From assembly GCA_040756995.1 (NCBI GenBank), contig JBFLYK010000004.1, forward strand, positions 62,001-126,000: a DNA stretch of 64,000 nucleotides, read 5' to 3'. The notes beneath the pieces were generated by a model that saw only the letters and a list, made by a program, of their open reading frames with translations, was not told where the DNA came from and did no database searches. The stretch comes from BP-133 sp040756995. GTDB taxonomy: Bacteria; Actinomycetota; Acidimicrobiia; IMCC26256; BP-133. The translations under genes were made by a program, and so were the position numbers. Numbering within the stretch: the first letter of the stretch is position 1; each line of letters starts with the position of its first letter. This document shows positions 23,312 through 31,757 of the stretch, one piece after another.

Positions 23312-25441
23312 CTAGAACGTGGCGGCCCGGGGCGCCTCGACGACGGTCAGTCCGTCGGGCACCTCGAGGACCTCGAGGCGGTCGCCCTCCACCCGGATTG
23401 ACAGGTAGCCGCCCATCAGCGGCACCTGCTCCAGGGCCAGCGTGCCGATCCACTCCGGGACCCGCGGCGTGAGATGCAGCGTGGCGTTGCGGATGTCGGG
23501 TTCGAAGCGCAGCATCGTCCGGAGGAACAGCAGCGGGGACGCCGCCGCCCAGGCCTGCGGCGAACAGGACGTCGGGTACGACACCGGAAACGGGAAGTTC
23601 GAGCGGGACAGCCCGGCGAACAGCTCGGGCAGCCGGTTGTCGAAGAACGGCGCGGCGGCGATCAACCCTTCCATGATCTGGTGGGCCTCCTCCACGAAGC
23701 CGTAGCGCATCAGCCCGGCGGCGGCGATGGCGTTGTCGTGGGGCCAGACGCTGCCGCAGTGGTAGCTGATGGGGTTGAAGCCCTTGACCGTCTCGGCCAG
23801 CGTCCGCACTCCCCAGCCGCAGAACAGCGTCTCGTCGGAGACGAGATGCTTGGCCACCAGCGGCGCCTTGTCCTCGTCGACGATCCCCGTCCACAGGCAG
23901 TGGCCCATGTTGGAGGCCAGCCCGTCCACCGGCATCTTGTCGGCGTCGAGGGCCATGGCGTAGTAGCCGTGCTCCTCCAACCAGAAATCCCGGTTGAAGG
24001 CGGCCTTGAGCGTCTCGGCCCGGGCCCGCAGCTGTTCGGCCAGCTCGATGTCACCGTGCTCGGTGGCGAAGTGGGAGCGGGCCACCAGGGCGGCGTAGAC
24101 GTAGCCCTGCACCTCGCACATGGCGATGGGCGCCCGGGCCAGCCGGCCGTCGGCGAAGCGGATGGCATCCCAGGAGTCCTTCCAGCCCTGGTTGATCAGC
24201 CCCCGGTCCGACGCCCGCTCGTACTCGACGTAGCCGTCGCCGTCCTTGTCGCCGAAGTTCGTGATCCAGTCGATGGCCCGGTCGGCGGCCGGGAGGAGGG
24301 CGTCGACGTCGCCCCGCCGGTTCCCCCATCGCTGCAGCTCCCCGAGCACCATCACGAACAGCGGGGTGGCGTCGGCCGTGCCGTAGTAGGTCGTCCCGCC
24401 GCCGAGGGAGATGCCGGCCGCCTCGCCGAAGCGCATCTCGTGGAGGATCCGGCCCGGTTCCTCCTCGGTCAGCGGGTTCACCGCCCGGCCCTGGAACCGG
24501 GCCAGTGTCTGGAGCGTGCCCAGCGCCAGGTCGGGGTCGACGATCATGCCCATCCACGACGTGAGCAGCGAGTCCCGTCCGAACAGCGTCATGAACCACG
24601 GCGCGCCGGCGGCCACCACCGCCCGGTCGGGGTGGTCGGGGTCGAAGATGCGGAGCGCGGCCAGGTCCTCGGTCGACCGGGCCAGCAGCGCCCCGAAGGT
24701 GTCGTGGTCGCAGGCCATGATCGGCAGGGAGCGGCGCCAGGCGGCCAGGCGCTCCACCGGCGTGGCCCGGTCCACGGGGACCTCGCAGCGGTACCGGGGC
24801 TCGACCGGCGTGGCGTCGATGACCGGCGTGATCTGGAGGCAGGTGGACCACTGCCCCCGCGACGGGATGATCAGCTCGTAGGAGGCGATGTTGCCGTTGA
24901 ACTTGGGAGCGGTGGAGAAGTCGACGTAGGTCCCGCGGCGGAAGCCGCCCCGCCGGTAGCTGAAGCTGAGCCGGGCCCGGTCGGCCTCGAGGCGGAGTTC
25001 CCCGGTGCGCTCGACACGACCCTCCTTGACCTCGAAGAGGTCGGCGAAGTCGCAGTTGAGCGTCAGCTCGATGGCACAGAAGGCCGGCTCCTCCCCGAAG
25101 TTGCGGACCACGATGTCCTCCCGCATCCCCCGCCCCACGTAGCGGTGGCGCAGGATCACCAGGTGGGAGTCGGCCCGGCCCCGCAGCGGATGGTCCCGGA
25201 GGACGAACGACGCCGAGAACGGGTCGGTGGTCGTGGCGGCCAGGGGCTCGGGCACCTGGCCGTTGACCCGCAGCTCCATCTCCGACAGGAACCGGGTGTC
25301 CCGGTAGAACAGCCCCTCGGGGAACGAGGAGTGCATGTTGCCCGTCCTCCCCGAGATGCAGAAGGCCGGACCCTCCACCAGGGTGACCGTTCCTCCGTGC
25401 CCGAGGGACGGGCTGGCCGACGACGTCCAGGGGCTCGTCAC
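23312..25441 (-). CDS. glycogen-debranching-like amylo-alpha-1,6-glucosidase family protein
   Basis: About 709 residues. The N-terminal domain (LGHGGTVTLVEGPAFCISGRTG, FYRDTRFLSEMEL) matches the GDE N-terminal type, followed by an (alpha/alpha)6 catalytic domain with GAPWFMTLFGRDSLLTSW, LHEMRFGEA, YYGTADATPLFV and GYYAMALDAD. The Asp in GRDS and the later Glu/Asp region are candidate catalytic acids. Acts on alpha-glucans or related glycosides, cytosolic (no signal peptide). The frame can start at GTG 25471, but that codon lies inside the suf operator. GTG 25441 gives MTSPWTSS, closer to what relatives usually show, so I use it. Confidence 0.8.
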   Translation of the reverse strand: MTSPWTSSASPSLGHGGTVTLVEGPAFCISGRTGNMHSSFPEGLFYRDTRFLSEMELRVNGQVPEPLAATTTDPFSASFVLRDHPLRGRADSHLVILRHRYVGRGMREDIVVRNFGEEPAFCAIELTLNCDFADLFEVKEGRVERTGELRLEADRARLSFSYRRGGFRRGTYVDFSTAPKFNGNIASYELIIPSRGQWSTCLQITPVIDATPVEPRYRCEVPVDRATPVERLAAWRRSLPIMACDHDTFGALLARSTEDLAALRIFDPDHPDRAVVAAGAPWFMTLFGRDSLLTSWMGMIVDPDLALGTLQTLARFQGRAVNPLTEEEPGRILHEMRFGEAAGISLGGGTTYYGTADATPLFVMVLGELQRWGNRRGDVDALLPAADRAIDWITNFGDKDGDGYVEYERASDRGLINQGWKDSWDAIRFADGRLARAPIAMCEVQGYVYAALVARSHFATEHGDIELAEQLRARAETLKAAFNRDFWLEEHGYYAMALDADKMPVDGLASNMGHCLWTGIVDEDKAPLVAKHLVSDETLFCGWGVRTLAETVKGFNPISYHCGSVWPHDNAIAAAGLMRYGFVEEAHQIMEGLIAAAPFFDNRLPELFAGLSRSNFPFPVSYPTSCSPQAWAAASPLLFLRTMLRFEPDIRNATLHLTPRVPEWIGTLALEQVPLMGGYLSIRVEGDRLEVLEVPDGLTVVEAPRAATF

Positions 25442-25465
25442 GGGCCGCCACCATACCTCCGTAAT

Positions 25466-25487
25466 TTCCACTATCGGCGTAGTGGAA
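25466..25487. promoter_or_regulatory. palindromic operator TTCCACTA-N6-TAGTGGAA upstream of sufC
   Basis: Perfect 8-bp arms around TCGGCG, located directly upstream of the -10 box of the sufC operon. A matching half-conserved site (CACTA-N6-TAGTA) sits in the sufB promoter at 34532-34547. A dyad in that position suits a repressor such as SufR or another Fe-S-sensing regulator (inference). Confidence 0.7.
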
Positions 25488-25488
25488 T

Positions 25489-25494
25489 TAGAAT
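25489..25494 (+). promoter_or_regulatory. -10 box TAGAAT, leaderless sufC start
   Basis: TAGAAT ends 6 bases before ATG 25501, right after the operator dyad. Confidence 0.55.
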
Positions 25495-25500
25495 GAGGGC

Positions 25501-26271
25501 ATGGCTGCCGACCCCGTCCTTGTCATCGACGACCTGCACGCCGGCACCTCCGAGGGTGGTGGCGAGATCCTGCGAGGCGTGTCGATCTCCGTGGCTCCCG
25601 GTGAGCTCCACGTGCTGATGGGGCCGAACGGGTCGGGGAAGTCGACGCTGGCCAAGACGCTGCTGGCCAACCCGAACTACGACGTGACGTCGGGTCGCAT
25701 CATCCTCAAGGGCGAGGACATCACCGATCTGCCCACCGAGGAGCGTGCCCAGCGGGGGCTGTTCCTCGGCTTCCAGCATCCGGAGGAGTTCGCGGGCGTC
25801 ACCGTGCTCAACTTCCTGCGCCAGGCGATGTCGGCCCGCAAGGGCTTCGACATGTCCGTGCTGGAGGTGCGCCTCGCCCTGATGGACTGGATGAACCGGC
25901 TCTCGGTCGATCCGAAGTTCATGGACCGCTACCTCAACGACGGGTTCTCGGGCGGCGAGAAGAAGCGCTCCGAAGTCCTGCAGCTGGCGCTGCTCGAACC
26001 CGACATGGCGATCCTCGACGAGACCGACTCGGGGCTCGACATCGACGCCCTGAAGATCGTCGCCGAGGGGATCAACGAGGTGCGCCGGGAGCGCCCGGAG
26101 ATGGGGGCGCTGCTCATCACGCACTACCAGCGGATCCTGCGGTATCTCACGCCGGACGTCGTGCACATTTTTGTGGACGGGCGCATCGTCGAGTCGGGGG
26201 GTTTGGAACTCGCCGAGCGCCTGGAAAATGAGGGGTACGAATCTTTTCGGGGGGCGGACGTCAGACAATGA
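25501..26271 (+). CDS. sufC: Fe-S assembly ATPase SufC (copy 1)
   Basis: 256 residues, ABC ATPase of the SUF machinery that binds SufB and SufD and drives cluster assembly. Walker A MGPNGSGKSTLAK, Q-loop LGFQHPEEF, signature GFSGGEKKRSE, Walker B AILDETDSGLD and H-loop ITHYQRIL are all present. The first gene of an operon overlapping sufS by 4 bases (ATGA). A second sufC, clearly different in sequence, lies at 30676 with sufB and sufD, so each operon has its own ATPase. Leaderless start after TAGAAT. Confidence 0.93.
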   Translation: MAADPVLVIDDLHAGTSEGGGEILRGVSISVAPGELHVLMGPNGSGKSTLAKTLLANPNYDVTSGRIILKGEDITDLPTEERAQRGLFLGFQHPEEFAGVTVLNFLRQAMSARKGFDMSVLEVRLALMDWMNRLSVDPKFMDRYLNDGFSGGEKKRSEVLQLALLEPDMAILDETDSGLDIDALKIVAEGINEVRRERPEMGALLITHYQRILRYLTPDVVHIFVDGRIVESGGLELAERLENEGYESFRGADVRQ

Positions 26272-27512
26272 GCACCATTCATGCCCCGGGGCCGCTGGCC
26301 CGGCTCCGGACGGACTTTCCCATCCTCAGCCGGCAGGTCAACGGCAAGCGGCTGGTCTACCTGGACTCCGCCGCCACGGCCCAGAAGCCGCAGGCGGTGC
26401 TCGACGCCCTCGACGCGTTCTACCGCGAGCGCAATGCCAACGTGCACCGGGGCGTCTACACGCTGGCCGAGGAGGCGACCGCCGCCTATGAGGAGGCCCG
26501 GGCCAAGGCCGCCCGCTTCATCGGCGCGCCGTCGCCCCGGGAGGTCATCTTCACCCGCAGCACCACCGAGGCCATGAACCTGGTGGCGCATTCCTGGGCC
26601 CGCACGAACCTGAGCGCCGGGGACATCGTGGTCCTCACCCACATGGAGCACCACGCCAACGTCGTGCCCTGGCACATGCTGGCCGCCGAACGGGGTGTCG
26701 AGCTGCGATGGGTCCCGCTGACACCTGACGGTCGCCTCGACCTGGTCGAACTGCCCCGGCTGCTCGAGGGCGCCAAGCTGCTCGGGGTGACCGCCGTCTC
26801 CAACGTGCTGGGCACCATCAACGACATTCCTCCGCTGGCCGAGGCGGCCCACGCCGCCGGGGCGCTCGTTCTCGTCGACGCCGCCCAGGCCGCCCCGCAC
26901 CTGACGCTCGACGTCGCCCGCCTCGGCGCCGACTTCCTCGCCTTTTCGGGACACAAGATGCTCGGCCCCACCGGCATCGGCGTCCTGTGGGCCCGGCGGG
27001 AGCTGCTGGAGGCCATGCCGCCGTTCCTCGGCGGAGGGGAGATGATCACCGACGTCCGCCTCGACGGGTTCAGCCCGGCCGAGCTGCCGTGGAAGTTCGA
27101 GGCCGGCACGCCGCCGATCGCCGAGGCGATCGGGCTCGGCGCCGCCATCGACTACCTGCGCGACGTCGGCATGGAAGCGGTGCGGGCCCACGAGGTGTCG
27201 CTCACCTCCTACGCCCTCTCCTCGCTCAAGGAGCGCTACGGCGACCGCTTCCGGGTCCACGGCCCGGCGGAACCGGAGGCGCGTTCGGGTGTGCTGTCGT
27301 TCGAGTTCGCCGATGTCCACCCCCACGACATCGCCCAGGTGCTCGACTCCGAGGGCGTCTGCGTGCGGGCCGGGCACCACTGCGCCAAGCCGCTCATGCG
27401 GGTGCTGGGCGTGAACGCCACGGCCCGGGCGTCGTTCTACGTCTACAACGACGAAGACGACGTCGACGCTCTGAGCGACGCCCTCACTTCCGTCGAGAAG
27501 ATGTTCTGCTAG
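26268..27512 (+). CDS. sufS: cysteine desulfurase SufS
   Basis: 414 residues, PLP enzyme that takes sulfur from L-cysteine as a persulfide for Fe-S assembly. YLDSAATAQKP and the NVHRGVYTLAEEAT region are typical group II features. PLP lysine is Lys230 in SGHKMLGPTG, and the persulfide cysteine is Cys372 in AGHHCAKPLM. Overlaps sufC by 4 bases and is followed 11 bases later by sufU, the usual sulfur acceptor of this type of SufS. Cytosolic. Confidence 0.95.
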   Translation: MSTIHAPGPLARLRTDFPILSRQVNGKRLVYLDSAATAQKPQAVLDALDAFYRERNANVHRGVYTLAEEATAAYEEARAKAARFIGAPSPREVIFTRSTTEAMNLVAHSWARTNLSAGDIVVLTHMEHHANVVPWHMLAAERGVELRWVPLTPDGRLDLVELPRLLEGAKLLGVTAVSNVLGTINDIPPLAEAAHAAGALVLVDAAQAAPHLTLDVARLGADFLAFSGHKMLGPTGIGVLWARRELLEAMPPFLGGGEMITDVRLDGFSPAELPWKFEAGTPPIAEAIGLGAAIDYLRDVGMEAVRAHEVSLTSYALSSLKERYGDRFRVHGPAEPEARSGVLSFEFADVHPHDIAQVLDSEGVCVRAGHHCAKPLMRVLGVNATARASFYVYNDEDDVDALSDALTSVEKMFC

Positions 27513-27523
27513 GAGACGAAGAG

Positions 27524-28012
27524 ATGTCGGGCCTCGAGGACCTGTACCGGGAAATCATTCTCGACCACTACCGCTCGCCCCGGAACCGCGGCGAGCTGCC
27601 GGTGCCCCCGGCCCGGAAGCTGGAGGGCTTCAATCCGCTGTGCGGCGACGAGATCGTCCTCTACGTCGACGTCGACGGCGAAACCGTCTCCGACATCCGG
27701 ATCGGCGGTCAGGGCTGCTCGATCAGCCAGGCGTCGTCGTCGATGATGGGCGCCGCGGTACGGGGCAAGAGCGTCGAGGAGGCCCGCAGGCTGATCCGGG
27801 CGTTCAAGGCGCTGATGTCGATCCACGAGTCGCGCCTCGAGGGGGACGGCGACGGCGAGGACCTTGCCGCCGAGCTCGAAGGCGTGAAGCTCGGGGATCT
27901 CGAGGCGCTGCAAGGGGTGGTGAAGTTCCCCGTCCGGATCAAGTGCGCCACGCTGGCCTGGAACACCCTCGCCCAGGGCCTCGACGAAGACCAGGAGGCG
28001 GCGACCGCCTAG
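27524..28012 (+). CDS. sufU: SufU zinc-dependent sulfur-transfer protein
   Basis: 162 residues. SufU-type rather than IscU: Cys40 in NPLCGDEI with Asp42, Cys65 in GQGCSISQASSSMM, Cys141 in RIKCATLAW, plus the about 18-residue insertion between the second and third Cys regions. In Bacillus, SufU accepts persulfide from SufS. RBS AGGAGACG upstream of ATG 27524. Last gene of the operon. The stop is 15 bases from the end of the convergent solute-binding gene. Confidence 0.93.
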   Translation: MSGLEDLYREIILDHYRSPRNRGELPVPPARKLEGFNPLCGDEIVLYVDVDGETVSDIRIGGQGCSISQASSSMMGAAVRGKSVEEARRLIRAFKALMSIHESRLEGDGDGEDLAAELEGVKLGDLEALQGVVKFPVRIKCATLAWNTLAQGLDEDQEAATA

Positions 28013-28027
28013 CGATCGCCGCCCCGG

Positions 28028-29728
28028 TTACTTCTTGTAGCCGATGTCCTCGTAGATGGTGCTGGCGAAGCCGAAGGCGCCGAAGTTGGCCAGCTTCTCC
28101 TTGGTGGCCACGATGTCGGGCACCTGGTAGAAGGTGATCGAGTGCACCATTTCCCAGATCAGCTTGTCGATCTGGTTGCCGAGGGCGATCTGCTTCTCGA
28201 TGTCGAACTCCGCCGAGGCCTGGTCGAACAGCTTGTCGATCTCGGGGTTGCCGACCCGGAAGTAGTTCTGCTGGATGTCCTGGGTGCCGTCGGGGCGGGT
28301 CTTCGGTGAGGCGTAGATCGACTTGGCCGACGTGACCGGGAACGGCGTGCCGGCCCAGCCGAACAGGACGATGTCGAAGTTCCCGGTGCTCACGTACTTG
28401 GGGAAGAAGTCGTCGCCGGGCACCGACTGGATCTCGACCTTGATGCCGACCTTCTCGGTCATGGCCCGGACCAGCTCGGAGATCTGCCGGCCGACCGCCG
28501 AGCCCGGCGGCAGCGGGAGGCGCAGCGTCAGCGGCTTCCCGTCCTTCATGCGGGTGTTGCCCGACAGGGTCCAGCCGGCGGCGTCGAGCAGCTTGCCGGC
28601 GGCCTCGGTGTCGAAGGGCAGGATCTTGCTGTTGTCCTCGTAGCCGTTCTGGTTGGTCATGTAGATGTGGTTGCCGAGCGGCGTCGGCTTCACGCCCAGC
28701 GGGCCGAGCAGTGTCTTGGCCACCGCGTCCCGGTCGATCGACTGGGCCAGGGCCTTGCGGACGTTGACGTCCTTGAGGAACTCGCTGGTTCCGTTCAGCG
28801 TCATGTGGTTGAAGTTCGGCGCCGCCGACCGGTGCAGCGTGATCCCGCTGATCTGCTCCGCCCGCCGCAGCCGGTTCACGTCGGAGCCGATGCCCATGAA
28901 GTCGATCTCGCCGTTGGACAGGGCGTCGGGCTGGGCGTCACGGTCGATCTGGCGGAAGACGATCTCGTCGAGCTTGGCCCGCCGGCCCCACCAGCCGTCG
29001 TTGCGGACGAGCCGGATGGTCTTGCCGGTGGGATCGACGGCCGCCATCTTGAACGGCCCGGCGGTGACGAGCGCCTTCTGCTTCCAACCGTCGTTGAACA
29101 CGGCCGGGTCGCTGTTGGTCGACGCCGGGTACAGCGGGCTGAACAGGCCCTGCCAGTCGACGAAGGGCGAGGCGTACGTCACTACGACCTCTTTGTCGTC
29201 GGCGCCTTGAGTGACGCTCTCGATCTTCTCGTAGCCGTTGGCCGAGGCGATGCGGAACCGGGGGTCCTTCCCGTTGAGGGCCTTCCACTGGGCCTCGAAG
29301 TCGGCCACGGTGATCGGCTTGCCGTCGTCCCACTTGGCCTGGGGATTGATCTTGTAGGTCACGACCTGCTTCGGCTGGGTGGCCGTCAGCTCCGCCGAGC
29401 TGGCGTAGTCGGTGTTGACCACCGGACGTGCCTCGGCGTCGAAGTTGAACATGCCGGGCAGCTGCGCACCCATGACGGCGGCGCCGTCGGCCAGGGCACC
29501 GTCGAGCTCGTGGAGGTTGAAGTTGGACGGGAAGGTGTCGATGGGCCAGGTCAGCTTGCCGCCGTCGACGAGCTCGTCCCGGTCGGTGGCGGAGATGTCG
29601 TTGGCTCCCGACTCGGACTTGGCGGCCGAGCCGCCCTCCTGCGTCGACTCTCCATCGCTGCTGCAGGCACCGGCCAGCAGCGCGAGACAGAGGATGACGG
29701 CGACTCCCGAACGCTTGGTGATCCGCAC
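28028..29728 (-). CDS. family 5 solute-binding lipoprotein (peptide-type ABC transporter)
   Basis: 566 residues. Signal peptide with lipobox LAGAC (lipidated Cys22), then Ser/Gly/Glu linker and the SBP_bac_5 fold (GGKLTWPIDTFPSNFN, YKINPQAKWDDGKPITVADF). Extracytoplasmic, membrane-anchored, capturing oligopeptides or other small ligands for an ABC importer. No permease or ATPase genes of such an importer are in the window, so it is an orphan binding protein here. GTG 29728 is chosen because GGAGGG lies 9-10 bases upstream and the signal peptide begins properly; ATG 29755 is the longer alternative. Confidence 0.88.
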   Translation of the reverse strand: MRITKRSGVAVILCLALLAGACSSDGESTQEGGSAAKSESGANDISATDRDELVDGGKLTWPIDTFPSNFNLHELDGALADGAAVMGAQLPGMFNFDAEARPVVNTDYASSAELTATQPKQVVTYKINPQAKWDDGKPITVADFEAQWKALNGKDPRFRIASANGYEKIESVTQGADDKEVVVTYASPFVDWQGLFSPLYPASTNSDPAVFNDGWKQKALVTAGPFKMAAVDPTGKTIRLVRNDGWWGRRAKLDEIVFRQIDRDAQPDALSNGEIDFMGIGSDVNRLRRAEQISGITLHRSAAPNFNHMTLNGTSEFLKDVNVRKALAQSIDRDAVAKTLLGPLGVKPTPLGNHIYMTNQNGYEDNSKILPFDTEAAGKLLDAAGWTLSGNTRMKDGKPLTLRLPLPPGSAVGRQISELVRAMTEKVGIKVEIQSVPGDDFFPKYVSTGNFDIVLFGWAGTPFPVTSAKSIYASPKTRPDGTQDIQQNYFRVGNPEIDKLFDQASAEFDIEKQIALGNQIDKLIWEMVHSITFYQVPDIVATKEKLANFGAFGFASTIYEDIGYKK

Positions 29729-29967
29729 GGACTCAACCCTCCATGGAGTGGGCATTCAGCCAGTGTACGGGCGCTATCCCACGAATTGGCGCCTATCGGG
29801 CGCGATCCCGCGTACCTGTTGACCTTGTAAAGGGTGTGGCCTCTGGGGGCTCGAATCGAATCCCCGGCTGGAACGCAGCTCCAGCTGCTGGGCTGGCAGC
29901 ACCCGCTGCCTCCCCCTCCCAGTGCAGTTCCCTCACCCCTAACCGTGCATACAAGGAGAATCCCCCC

Positions 29968-30609
29968 GTGTCCAAGCGCAGCTACCGCCGCCTGGCCGTC
30001 GTCGCCGGCGCCGCCCTCGCTCTCGGTTCGATGGCCCCGGCCATGGCCCAGCGGTCCAACGGCGGCGACGCCGACGCCGACGCCGACGCCTCCGTCGAGG
30101 TGACGCTTCCCGACCTGTCCGATCTCGGGCTCTCGCTCGGCGACCTGAGCGGCCTGGTCAGCGTCGGCAACATCGCCGCCCTCAACAACCTGGCCATCAA
30201 CGACGTTACGGCGATCGTGAACGTCCTCGGCCTCAACGTCGGCGACATCTCGGCCGACGTGCTCGACACCGTGAACGTCGGCGACATCACGGCCAACGCG
30301 CTCGGCGCCGCGACCGTCAACGTCTCCAACGTCCTCAACGCCGGGACGGCCAACGTGGCCAACGTCACCGCCACCGTCGGCGACGTGACCGCAACCGTCG
30401 GCGACGTGTCGGCCAACGTGCTCAACGTCGCGTCGGTGGCCAATGTGGGCGACATCACGGCCAACGTCGGCGACATCCTCAGCGGCAACACGATCGGCGG
30501 CGGCCTGCTCGGCCTCCCCGGCCTGCTCGACGGCGGCCTCGACGGCATCCTCGACCTGTCCGGCGAGGCGAGCATCAACGTGCTGGCCAGCCTCCTCGCC
30601 AGCCTGTAG
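29968..30609 (+). CDS. secreted Val/Asn/Asp-rich repeat protein
   Basis: 213 residues. Signal peptide (KRSYRRLAVVAGAALALGSMAPAMAQ), an Asp/Ala run (GGDADADADAS), then about 130 residues of imperfect heptads such as TATVGDVTATVGDVSANVLNV and ANVGDITANVGD, ending in Leu/Gly-rich GGGLLGLPGLLDGGL. The short hydrophobic-polar period suggests a beta-solenoid or amyloid-like surface polymer (inference). No Cys or sorting motif. GTG 29968 with AAGGAGAA upstream. No family known to me. Lies between the orphan binding protein and the second suf operon. Confidence 0.7.
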   Translation: MSKRSYRRLAVVAGAALALGSMAPAMAQRSNGGDADADADASVEVTLPDLSDLGLSLGDLSGLVSVGNIAALNNLAINDVTAIVNVLGLNVGDISADVLDTVNVGDITANALGAATVNVSNVLNAGTANVANVTATVGDVTATVGDVSANVLNVASVANVGDITANVGDILSGNTIGGGLLGLPGLLDGGLDGILDLSGEASINVLASLLASL

Positions 30610-30631
30610 TTCCGAAGCAACGCGCCCGAGG

Positions 30632-30658
30632 CCCCGGTTCCGGAGATCGGAACCGGGG
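30632..30658. terminator. bidirectional hairpin terminator
   Basis: Perfect 11-bp stem CCCCGGTTCCG/CGGAACCGGGG with loop GAGAT, midway between the convergent repeat-protein gene (stop 30609) and sufC copy 2 (stop 30676). No T-run on either side. Confidence 0.7.
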
Positions 30659-30675
30659 ACTCGTCGCGTCAGACC

Positions 30676-31446
30676 TCAGCGGACGTCGACCTCGTCCTCG
30701 GGGATCCCGAGACCCTCGTAGCCGCTCTGCTCCAGCTGGTCGGCCAGCTCGGGACCGCCCGACATCACGACCCGCCCGTCCCGCAGCACGTGGATCCGGT
30801 CGGGGCGCAGCTCGGTGAGCAGCCGGGCGTAGTGGGTGATGGCCAGCACGCCGAGGGGCTCCCGCCCGTCCTGCGCCTGCTCGGTCATCTGCTCGATGCG
30901 GCGCGCGACGTCGCGCAGGGCGTCGATGTCGAGACCGGAGTCGATCTCGTCGATCACGGCGATGCGGGGCTGGAGCACGGCCAGCTGCACCGTCTCGTTG
31001 CGCTTCTTCTCGCCCCCGGAGAAGGCGACGTTGACGGCCCGGCCGACGGCCGACGGCGCCAGGCCGACGGCTTCGGCTTCGGCGGCCAGCCGGGCGGCCA
31101 GCGTCTCGAAGCCGTCGGAGCCCCGGGCGGCGAGAGCCTCCCGCAGCATCGGCTCGAGGTGCACGCCGGGCAGCTCCTCCGGGTACTGCGGGGCCAGGAA
31201 GAGCCCCTTGGCCGCCCGCACATGGGTGGGCAGGCCGAGCAGCTCCTCGCCGTCGAGGGTGACCGACCCGCTGGTGACCTGGTAGTCCGGGTGGCCCATG
31301 AGGGCGTGGGAAAGCGTCGATTTCCCCGACCCGTTGGGGCCCATGATGGCGTGGACCTCGCCCGAGGAGACCTCGAGGTCGATGCCGTTGAGGATCTGCT
31401 TGCCGTCGATCGAGACGCGCAGGTCACGGATTCGGAGAGTGCTCAT
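30676..31446 (-). CDS. sufC: Fe-S assembly ATPase SufC (copy 2)
   Basis: 256 residues. Walker A MGPNGSGKSTLSH, Q-loop LAPQYPEELPG, signature AFSGGEKKRNE, Walker B AVIDEIDSGLD and H-loop ITHYARLL. It shares the fold with copy 1 at 25501 but differs at many positions, so it is an old paralogue, not a recent duplicate. ATG 31446 overlaps the Rieske gene stop by one base (TGATG). It is the last gene of sufB-sufD-Rieske-sufC and the natural partner of that SufB and SufD. Confidence 0.93.
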   Translation of the reverse strand: MSTLRIRDLRVSIDGKQILNGIDLEVSSGEVHAIMGPNGSGKSTLSHALMGHPDYQVTSGSVTLDGEELLGLPTHVRAAKGLFLAPQYPEELPGVHLEPMLREALAARGSDGFETLAARLAAEAEAVGLAPSAVGRAVNVAFSGGEKKRNETVQLAVLQPRIAVIDEIDSGLDIDALRDVARRIEQMTEQAQDGREPLGVLAITHYARLLTELRPDRIHVLRDGRVVMSGGPELADQLEQSGYEGLGIPEDEVDVR

Positions 31447-31757
31447 CACACACGCACCAGGACGTCGTCGCCGTCGACCCGCACCGTGTAGGTGGGGACG
31501 GGCTGGGTGGCGGGCAGGGTGAAGGGCTCGCCGGTCTTCAGCGAGAAGGACGAGCCGTGCTTGGGGCATTCGATCTCGCACTCGTCGGGCCACACCTCGC
31601 CCTCGGCCAGGGAGGCCTCGGCGTGCGAGCACCGGTCGCCGATGGCGTACCAGTCGTCGCCGATGCGGACGACCGCCAAGCGGTGGCCCTCCTTGTCGAC
31701 CCGGATGGCCGACCCGGGCGCCACGTCCCCCACCTTGCACACGACGATCTCAGGCAC
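31446..31757 (-). CDS. Rieske-type 2Fe-2S ferredoxin of the suf operon
   Basis: 103 residues. Rieske ligands CSH (Cys43, His45) and CPKHG (Cys64, His67) are in the expected order with about 18 residues between, so a 2Fe-2S cluster should form. Small Rieske proteins like this lie between sufD and sufC in many actinobacteria, and a role in electron supply for cluster assembly is assumed, not shown. GTG 31757 overlaps the sufD end by 8 bases. Confidence 0.88.
   Translation of the reverse strand: MPEIVVCKVGDVAPGSAIRVDKEGHRLAVVRIGDDWYAIGDRCSHAEASLAEGEVWPDECEIECPKHGSSFSLKTGEPFTLPATQPVPTYTVRVDGDDVLVRV

Noticed and set aside
29848..29868. tRNA T-arm-like sequence (GGGG with TTCGAATC-like loop and CCCC)
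   Set aside because: No acceptor stem, anticodon arm or CCA context around it.
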